Shown here: positions 8,001-12,185 of the stretch, in pieces | Layout of the letters: the number at the start of each line of letters is the position of its first letter | Numbering within the stretch: position 1 is the stretch's first letter | From: Nitrospirota bacterium | Lineage (GTDB): Bacteria; Nitrospirota; Thermodesulfovibrionia; Thermodesulfovibrionales; Magnetobacteriaceae | Reading direction: 5' to 3' | Assembly (NCBI GenBank): GCA_015233265.1 | Contig: JADFXZ010000032.1 | Coordinates: 1-17,579, forward strand | Length of the DNA: 17,579 nucleotides | Notes under the pieces: model-generated | What the model saw: the letters and a program-made list of their open reading frames with translations, nothing else | What the model was told of the DNA's origin: nothing | The model's database searches: none | Translations under genes and position numbers: made by a program

Positions 8001-8557
8001 GCCGCGTTAATAACTTCGCCGGAAATCCCCACGAAGGCATTTCAATGGCCGTGCTGATTCAGGAGATAGTCAAGGCAGACTATGCGTTTGTCATTCACAC
8101 AGTAAACCCTGTCACCGGCGCTAAGGATGAGATATTTGCCGAGGTAGTGTTGGGGCTTGGCGAGACCCTTGTAGGCAACCACCCGGGGCGCGCCCTGAGT
8201 TTTACGTGTAAGAAAGACAGCAATATCCCAAACGTTGCCGCATATCCCGGCAAGAGCTTTGGTCTATACGCCGACGGCCTAATATTTCGTTCAGACTCCA
8301 ACGTTGAAGACCTGTCAGGCTTTGCCGGTGCGGGGCTTTACGATTCTGTCACCCTGAGAGAGCCAAAGACCGTGCCGCTTGATTATTCTAAGAGCCAGCT
8401 TCTGACAGACGAGGCATTTAGAGTCAGCCTCTTGTCCAAAATAAAAGAAATAGGCGTCATAGTAGAAAACTCCTTCGGCAGCCCTCAAGACATAGAGGGT
8501 GCATATGCCAACGGGCAGTACTATGTACTTCAGAGCCGCCCTCAGGTTGGGATATAA
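5057..8557 (+). CDS. Alpha-glucan, water dikinase (plant GWD1-like)
   Basis: Protein of 1166 residues predicted to transfer the beta-phosphate of ATP to glucosyl units of an alpha-glucan and the gamma-phosphate to water, through a phosphohistidine. Two CBM45-like starch-binding modules lie at the N-terminus, each with the HWG...W..PP signature (HWG at 43-45 and 193-195; PP soon after W54 and about W206). The middle carries EEWHQKLHNN (around W422), a hallmark of the family. The phosphohistidine domain reads GDEEIPGGVTAVISPDM then SHVAVRARN, with catalytic H780. The C-terminal ATP-binding domain (about 866-1166) has KKVWASLWNERAY, VIHTVNP, LGLGETLVG, RSDSNVEDLSGFAGAGLYDS (from R1078) and ends QSRPQVGI. 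Where plant GWD1 has CFATC, this protein has LFATC (791-795). I chose the ATG at 5057 because GGGGA lies 6 nt upstream; a TTG at 5030 in the same frame has no SD. Similarity to Arabidopsis GWD1, as I remember it, is strong throughout, so PEP synthase or PPDK is excluded. Confidence 0.95.
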   Translation: MSPNYDIKLKRGLRIAVSEMDGGLWSLQLWSSRGDKLPQCIFHWGVCAANSTKWQQPPESFWLSGTKPAGAAALQTPFTSIDQLSAAVTLAISGDIPFSSIEFVLFFPTDKRWDNNNGKNYRIELQSSHAQKPFSPDLPPELPVQFPAIAGSIAELTHTFDGGKRLYAAVTNTDSGGYALEIYVSLTPPVILHWGVATSRGGRWLSPPPEIVDVSAHDGAVISGSAGDSPFDFTDGIGHIQLKIPAEFAPAYFTFVLHLPSSGQWLKCGGQNFYIPIAPQSARFSGHRVGQYADEIISAEMGGNSWTLMHRFNLCYNICERIGAEAEGFALLTVWLRYSAIRQLDWQRNYNTQPRELSHAEDRLTLKLTNIYINTPQVRPFIPLMLMTMGPGGDGQRIRDEILQIMHRHRIKEVSGHFLEEWHQKLHNNATADDVVICEAYLAFLRSNGDLGRFYDVLNQGGVTRERLRSFERPIRTDPDFVHHIKDGLIHDFENYLKTLKAVHCCTDLDRAIRSSSHLFDNDIRNALHFIGQNKEAGDTGKIKDLFATATWVRGRIRQQLNSEADTHRVREMLLLDLSLVEFIRLLAERCEHLDKSTLVELVILAAENITLSGSGADEEIAICVGHLRLLPAQGAADWVLHVISVTERLERILGGAVQWYYDTFQEKAEFLGRAFNAAQWTINLFTEELLRGQPPFVLSLLLRRLNQVLRMEYKLGQWQVISPFTAIGKVVSIDTLHQIADKRFDTATVVIAGKVAGDEEIPGGVTAVISPDMTDIVSHVAVRARNAHVLFATCYDATILDALKSLAGRYCSLTITQSGGVAFNEIPAPVVSEIKDSEGARHVLRPEPFNFTAFALSVKAFNRRVAGGKSNNLAALAGRVPDWISLPPSVVIPFGAMEKVLSLNQEADAQYRRLQKDVTTEALPRLRALIEGLIIPDDFMAVSEAVMSQIGVSYPAPQRQRAEACIKKVWASLWNERAYLSRVNNFAGNPHEGISMAVLIQEIVKADYAFVIHTVNPVTGAKDEIFAEVVLGLGETLVGNHPGRALSFTCKKDSNIPNVAAYPGKSFGLYADGLIFRSDSNVEDLSGFAGAGLYDSVTLREPKTVPLDYSKSQLLTDEAFRVSLLSKIKEIGVIVENSFGSPQDIEGAYANGQYYVLQSRPQVGI

Positions 8558-8636
8558 GGCCACAGTCCGGAGATTTAACTGGTAATATCTGTCAACACCA
8601 ACAATTTAAGCTCATCGCATATGTCCTTAATCTTGG
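8558..8636. other. Convergent intergenic gap, no clear terminator
   Basis: The gap separates the ends of the GWD gene (plus) and acr3 (minus). It contains a weak imperfect palindrome around 8573-8592 (7 of 10 positions paired) but no G+C-rich stem with a T-run on either strand. Confidence 0.4.
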
Positions 8637-9695
8637 TTAATCGATTGTTTTGTGACCGCTGTCAGCTGCGAAGTATTTCCTTTTGAACGCCAGCGCTACG
8701 CTGACCATCGCAATCATTACCGGCACTTCTACAAGCGGGCCAATGACAGCCGCAAACGCCTCCGGTGAGTTTATCCCAAATACCGCTACCGCTACCGCTA
8801 TCGCTAATTCAAAATTATTGCTTGCCGCCGTGAACGAAAGCGAGGCCGTCTTGTCGTAGTGGATTTTATTTTTTATCCCCATATAGAACGATACGAAAAA
8901 CATTATGCCAAAATATATCAAAAGCGGCAGCGCTATTCGCAGCACATCAACAGGGAGCGTCATGATCATATCCCCCTTGAGCGAGAACATCACCACTATC
9001 GTAAAAAGCAGAAATACCAGTGTCAACGGGCTGATTCTCGGCATAAACTTCTCTCTATACCACGCCGCCCCCTTTAAGCGTAAGCATATATATCTGGTCA
9101 AAAATCCTCCGGCAAACGGTATCCCTAAGTATATTAGTACGCTCTTTGCTATCTGTACTATCGATATGTCAACCACCGCCCCCTTCAGAGCAAACCACCC
9201 CGGCGCCACCGTGATAAATATATACGCATAGAGCGGGTAAAACAGTATCTGAAATATCGAATTAAACGCCGTCAGCCCTGCGGCATACTCAGGGTCACCC
9301 TCGGCAAGGTCATTCCATACGATTACCATTGCAATGCACCTGGCAAGGCCTATCATGATCAGACCAACCATGTAGTGAGGCATATCCCTCAGCAGGACAA
9401 TCGCCAGAGCGAACATCAAAGTAGGCCCAATAACCCAGTTCTGCACTAATGACAGCAAGAGCACCCGCCTGTTTTTAAACACCAGCCCCAGTTCTTCATA
9501 TTTTACCTTGGCAAGCGGCGGGTACATCATCAGTATAAGACCCAGCGCTATGGGTATTGATGTCGTGCCTACCTGCCACGACGCTGCCAGATCTTTTACG
9601 TGCGGCTGTAAATATCCAATTGCTACCCCCGCGGCCATTGCCAGAAATATCCACAACGTCAGGTATCTATCCAGTACGGAAAGTCTCTTTTTCAT
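8637..9695 (-). CDS. acr3: ACR3-family arsenite efflux permease
   Basis: Inner-membrane carrier of 352 residues that expels arsenite using the proton gradient, with about ten TM helices, normal length for the family. Diagnostic features: the conserved Cys in IGLARCIAMVIVWNDLA (C120 here), the EGDPEYAAGLTAFNSIFQ stretch, ASLSFTAASNNFELAIA and the conserved Glu in GPLVEVPVM (E323). I chose the ATG at 9695: GAGG lies 8 nt upstream, and its A is also the last base of the arsR stop codon (TAATG), which indicates coupled translation. An ATG at 9701 lies too close to the SD. It is the last gene of arsC-arsR-acr3. An in-frame hexanucleotide run at 8781-8806 encodes part of an Ala/Val-rich TM helix. 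It belongs to the ACR3 group, not the larger ArsB antiporters. Confidence 0.95.
   Translation of the reverse strand: MKKRLSVLDRYLTLWIFLAMAAGVAIGYLQPHVKDLAASWQVGTTSIPIALGLILMMYPPLAKVKYEELGLVFKNRRVLLLSLVQNWVIGPTLMFALAIVLLRDMPHYMVGLIMIGLARCIAMVIVWNDLAEGDPEYAAGLTAFNSIFQILFYPLYAYIFITVAPGWFALKGAVVDISIVQIAKSVLIYLGIPFAGGFLTRYICLRLKGAAWYREKFMPRISPLTLVFLLFTIVVMFSLKGDMIMTLPVDVLRIALPLLIYFGIMFFVSFYMGIKNKIHYDKTASLSFTAASNNFELAIAVAVAVFGINSPEAFAAVIGPLVEVPVMIAMVSVALAFKRKYFAADSGHKTID
8781..8806. repeat. Hexanucleotide repeat inside acr3
   Basis: TACCGC occurs three times in tandem and is followed by the variant TATCGC. On the coding strand it specifies alternating Ala and Val (and Ile) in a TM helix. Loss or gain of a unit would keep the reading frame. 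Confidence 0.6.
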
Positions 9696-10006
9696 TAACA
9701 TTTCCTCGCTTTGCGTGAGTCCTCAAGCCGCTTCATGTCGGCATCGTTTGGGAGTTTTTCGCATATAGAGATAATCAAAAATCTGGTGAATAAATCGCCG
9801 GCACTGAGGCTGTAGTAGACCCACTTGCCCTCCTTTCTGTCCATGATCAGCCCCGCCTCCTTCAGTATGGACAGGTGGAATGAGACCTTTGGCTGGCTCA
9901 GCTCAAGGGCTGCCGTTATATCACAGACGCACAGCTGCCCCAGCTCAAGCAGCTTGATTATACGCAGCCTTGTCTCATCGGACAGCGCCCGAAATAGCTC
10001 TAACAT
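9695..10006 (-). CDS. arsR: ArsR/SmtB-family arsenic-responsive repressor
   Basis: DNA-binding repressor of 103 residues. It has the ArsR winged-helix layout: LFRALSDETRLRIIKLLE, the metalloid site LCVCDI (C26 and C28), recognition helix LSQPKVSFHLSILKEAGL and wing RKEGKWVYYSL. The last residue is also Cys (C103), a possible third thiol ligand for As(III), as in some non-E. coli ArsR types. I prefer the ATG at 10006, which has GGGGGG upstream and lies 14 nt after the arsC stop. A GTG at 10042 in the same frame would overlap arsC and has no SD. Its stop shares one base with the acr3 start. The expected target is the ATATCAA-N6-TTGATAT palindrome before arsC, giving autoregulation of the whole operon; release on arsenite binding is known for the family. 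Confidence 0.93.
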   Translation of the reverse strand: MLELFRALSDETRLRIIKLLELGQLCVCDITAALELSQPKVSFHLSILKEAGLIMDRKEGKWVYYSLSAGDLFTRFLIISICEKLPNDADMKRLEDSRKARKC

Positions 10007-10020
10007 CTCAGCCCCCCAGA

Positions 10021-10443
10021 TCAGGATGGCTTCAGAAGCCACTGCTCTATCGTGTTTTGAATATCGTCTCTGACCTTTCTCGTATGAGCTAATTTCTCCT
10101 CATATGTGCCGGTAAAGCCCGAAGGGTCATCAAAGCTCCAATGGAGTCTCTTACCCCCGCCGGGAAACACAGGGCATCGCTCTGCGCTTGCCCCGTCGCA
10201 AACGGTTATAACGTAATCATATGTGACACCTGAGTTAATGCAGAACTCTACGCTTTGAGTCTTCTTTGCCGAAATATCTATGCCTATCTCCGCAAGGGCT
10301 GCAACGGCAAGGGGATTTAACACCCCCGGCTCAAGCCCCGCACTGTGTGCCTCATACCGCCCCTGCCCAAGTCTTCTCAACAGTGCCTCGGCCATCTGGC
10401 TGCGAGCGCTGTTGTGGATACATACGAATAGCACTTTTTCCAT
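10021..10443 (-). CDS. arsC: Arsenate reductase, thioredoxin-coupled (LMW phosphatase fold)
   Basis: Cytoplasmic enzyme of 140 residues that reduces arsenate to arsenite for export by the ACR3 pump. The P-loop is CIHNSARSQ (catalytic C8, R14). The downstream cysteine pair of the thioredoxin-linked class is present as C82 and C90 in VCDGASAERCPVFPG, followed by HWSFDDPSG. This corresponds to the three-cysteine relay of the S. aureus pI258 type, with one more residue between the two resolving cysteines. An additional C68 is present. The ATG at 10443 has AGGAGG with 6 nt spacing. It is the first gene of the operon, directly behind the ArsR-controlled promoter. The glutaredoxin-type ArsC of E. 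coli is an unrelated fold. Confidence 0.94.
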   Translation of the reverse strand: MEKVLFVCIHNSARSQMAEALLRRLGQGRYEAHSAGLEPGVLNPLAVAALAEIGIDISAKKTQSVEFCINSGVTYDYVITVCDGASAERCPVFPGGGKRLHWSFDDPSGFTGTYEEKLAHTRKVRDDIQNTIEQWLLKPS

Positions 10444-10455
10444 GCCGCACCTCCT

Positions 10456-10475
10456 ATATCAAAATATATTGATAT
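10456..10475. promoter_or_regulatory. ArsR operator
   Basis: Perfect inverted repeat ATATCAA-N6-TTGATAT, matching the ATCAA-N6-TTGAT pattern known for ArsR binding sites. It covers the stretch from the edge of the -10 hexamer through the predicted start of transcription of arsC-arsR-acr3, the expected place for repression. Confidence 0.85.
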
Positions 10476-10503
10476 GATAAATTAAGCAATTGTGAGTTGT
10501 CAA
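10474..10503 (-). promoter_or_regulatory. Sigma70-type promoter of the ars operon
   Basis: On the minus strand TTGACA (10503-10498), 18-nt spacer, TATCAT (10479-10474). The predicted start, near 10467, falls inside the ArsR palindrome. Confidence 0.75.
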
Positions 10504-10587
10504 TAGCTAATGCGGTATATATATAATATTATTTATATGTGATAGGGATAACACCCACTTTGTAATCAGCGTGGCACTGGGCTGCCC

Positions 10588-10614
10588 CCGGCAGGGCGTC
10601 TAAACGCCTGCCGG
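10588..10614. other. Hairpin overlapping the fmdB-like stop codon
   Basis: CCGGCAGG(G)CGT pairs with ACGCCTGCCGG around a CTAA loop, with one unpaired G. The loop contains the stop codon of the zinc-ribbon gene. No T-run follows on the minus strand, so a standard intrinsic terminator is not supported; it may still protect or end the transcript. Confidence 0.45.
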
Positions 10615-10935
10615 TTCTTTTGTCGTGGATTCAGGTTTGACTGTCTCGGACTTGGATTCAGAACTTGCTGTTTCAGAGCTGGTCTGCTCCGGTTTCTTGT
10701 CAGATTTTTCGTCACCGGATTGAGGTTTTTCCGATGCCATGGAGGTTTGTCTGTCTTTGGATGCGTAATCGGTTACGTACCATCCAGTTCCCTTCAGTAC
10801 AAAGGTCGTCGAGGATATGAGTTTTTTCAGCTGCCCTCCACAGCTGGGACACTCCTTAAGCGGCTCGTCCGTGATCTTCTGCACCTGCTCAAGTTCAGCG
10901 CCGCACGCAGTACACTGGTATTCATAAATAGGCAT
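10600..10935 (-). CDS. FmdB-family zinc-ribbon protein
   Basis: Protein of 111 residues. The N-terminus is the FmdB/CxxC_CxxC_SSSS ribbon: MPIYEYQCTACG, with C8-C11 and C29-C32 as four zinc ligands, then GGQLKKLISSTTFVLKGTGWYVTDY. The rest (about 60-111) is a low-complexity, hydrophilic tail rich in Ser, Glu, Lys and Thr, probably disordered. The family is small and widespread; the name comes from a putative regulator linked to formamidase genes, and no precise role is established. The ATG at 10935 has AGGAGG with 9 nt spacing. It has its own promoter and is flanked by the ars operon and the HD-GYP regulator, so it is probably expressed singly. Confidence 0.9.
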   Translation of the reverse strand: MPIYEYQCTACGAELEQVQKITDEPLKECPSCGGQLKKLISSTTFVLKGTGWYVTDYASKDRQTSMASEKPQSGDEKSDKKPEQTSSETASSESKSETVKPESTTKEPAGV

Positions 10936-10964
10936 CTACAAAATCCTCCTTACTATATCTCTGA

Positions 10965-10994
10965 AGTATAGCGCAAAAGCCCCAACAAGGTCAA
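10965..10994 (-). promoter_or_regulatory. Sigma70-type promoter of the zinc-ribbon gene
   Basis: On the minus strand TTGACC (10994-10989), 18-nt spacer, TATACT (10970-10965). The start of transcription would be about 23 nt before the ATG at 10935, leaving room for the SD. Confidence 0.7.
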
Positions 10995-11003
10995 CTCTGC
11001 CTA

Positions 11004-11048
11004 TGTGCCATGCCTGCGCAGCATCGCGCAATTGCGCCATACATGGCA
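11004..11048. repeat. Nested inverted repeats after the HD-GYP regulator
   Basis: An outer pair (TGCCATG near the left end, CATGGCA near the right end) encloses a perfect 12-bp palindrome, GCGCAATTGCGC (11026-11037). It lies between the stop of the REC-HD-GYP gene (11059) and the promoter of the zinc-ribbon gene. It could form a transcript-end structure, but there is no T-run. Confidence 0.45.
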
Positions 11049-11058
11049 GCAGGGTGAG

Positions 11059-12168
11059 TTAGAGCTTATCGTCCGTAAACTGTTTGGCTATCTTAACAAA
11101 CGTCTCCTCCAGCGTTATGAAGGCATCTACCACATCCGGGTCAAACTGTGTGGAGTTCCCTTCGACAATGATCTTCTTTGCCTGTTCGTGCGTCATCGGG
11201 GTTTTATAGACTCGCTTACAGATTAGGGCGTCATAGACATCCGCAACGGCCATAAGCCTTGCCGGTATTGGGATATCATCGCCGGAGAGTCCTTCGGGAT
11301 AGCCCGCGCCGTCCCATCTTTCATGATGCGAGTAGGCTATCTCTTTTGCATACTTTAGGAATTCCACCTCGATGCCGAGGCGCTTTTCAGCCTCTTCTAT
11401 TGCCTGCTTGCCAAGCGTTGTGTGTGTCTTCATTATGGCATACTCATCATTGTCAAGTTTGCCGGGCTTGAGCAGGACATTATCAGGGATTCCCACCTTG
11501 CCTATGTCGTGAAGGGCGGCAATCTTAAATAACGTAACGATGTTCTTATTGGTGAGAAACCAGCCGAAGCGGGGATTTGTGCTGAGGTGTTTTGCTAAAG
11601 CGGCTACGTAGTACTGGGTTCGGCGAATGTGGTTGCCCGTGTCGGAGTCTCTTGTCTCAGCAAGTGAACCCAGCGCAAGGATTGTGACATCCTGTATGGC
11701 TGTGATTTCCTCTGTACGGCGCTTTACTTCCTGTTCGAGGAACTCGTTCTTCTGCTTCAGAAAATCGCGCATAGCCTTCAGCTCGAGGTGATTCTTTACG
11801 CGTGCCATCACAATTGGAGGAGACACGGGCTTGGTGATATAATCCACAGCGCCAAGGGACAGCCCCCTCTGCTCGTCCTCGACTTCGGCCTTTGCCGTTA
11901 GGAAAATCACCGGTATATCCACGGTAGTTTCGTTTGCGCGCATTTTCCTTAGTACCTCGTAGCCGTCCATCTCTGGCATCATTATATCGAGCAATACAAG
12001 GTCTGGCGGAGAGTCTGAGTTGATTATCTTCAGCGCGCGCTCCCCTGAGTTGGCCACCTTGACCTTATATGTGTCCTTGAGCAGACCGCTCATCAGAGTA
12101 AGATTGTCAGGGGTATCGTCCACTACGAGAATCACTTCTTTTGTCATTGCTTGCACTTGTTCGTCCAT
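11059..12168 (-). CDS. REC-HD-GYP response regulator, cyclic-di-GMP phosphodiesterase (RpfG-like)
   Basis: Cytoplasmic protein of 369 residues. An N-terminal receiver (about 10-125) has the acidic pair in VVDD, the phospho-acceptor D61 in VLLDIMMPEMDG, T91 and K113. A coiled linker (about 130-160) joins it to an HD-GYP domain with H220-D221 in LHDIGKVGIPD and HHERWDGAGYP (281-291), so both halves look active. Phosphorylation of D61 is expected to control hydrolysis of cyclic-di-GMP. The ATG at 12168 has GGAGAG about 8 nt upstream and lies 17 nt after the stop of the hybrid kinase gene, its probable phosphodonor. It is the last gene of the four-gene signalling operon. Architecture matches RpfG of Xanthomonas; here it partners a different sensor set. 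Confidence 0.95.
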   Translation of the reverse strand: MDEQVQAMTKEVILVVDDTPDNLTLMSGLLKDTYKVKVANSGERALKIINSDSPPDLVLLDIMMPEMDGYEVLRKMRANETTVDIPVIFLTAKAEVEDEQRGLSLGAVDYITKPVSPPIVMARVKNHLELKAMRDFLKQKNEFLEQEVKRRTEEITAIQDVTILALGSLAETRDSDTGNHIRRTQYYVAALAKHLSTNPRFGWFLTNKNIVTLFKIAALHDIGKVGIPDNVLLKPGKLDNDEYAIMKTHTTLGKQAIEEAEKRLGIEVEFLKYAKEIAYSHHERWDGAGYPEGLSGDDIPIPARLMAVADVYDALICKRVYKTPMTHEQAKKIIVEGNSTQFDPDVVDAFITLEETFVKIAKQFTDDKL

Positions 12169-12185
12169 GTGTTAGCTCTCCATTG

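Noticed and set aside
8573..8592. Imperfect palindrome as a shared terminator between GWD and acr3
   Set aside because: Only 7 of 10 pairs, A+T-rich, and no T-run on either strand.
10004..10042. GTG at 10042 as the arsR start
   Set aside because: It would overlap arsC and lacks an SD; the ATG at 10006 has a G-rich SD and gives the usual ArsR N-terminus.
10497..10527. Plus-strand promoter with TATAAT at 10522-10527
   Set aside because: The region is a run of TA and no plus-strand gene follows; spacing to TTGTCA is 19 nt.
10572..10587. Sigma54-like TGGCAC...TGCC
   Set aside because: The distance between GG and GC is one base short of the required ten and it points to no gene start.
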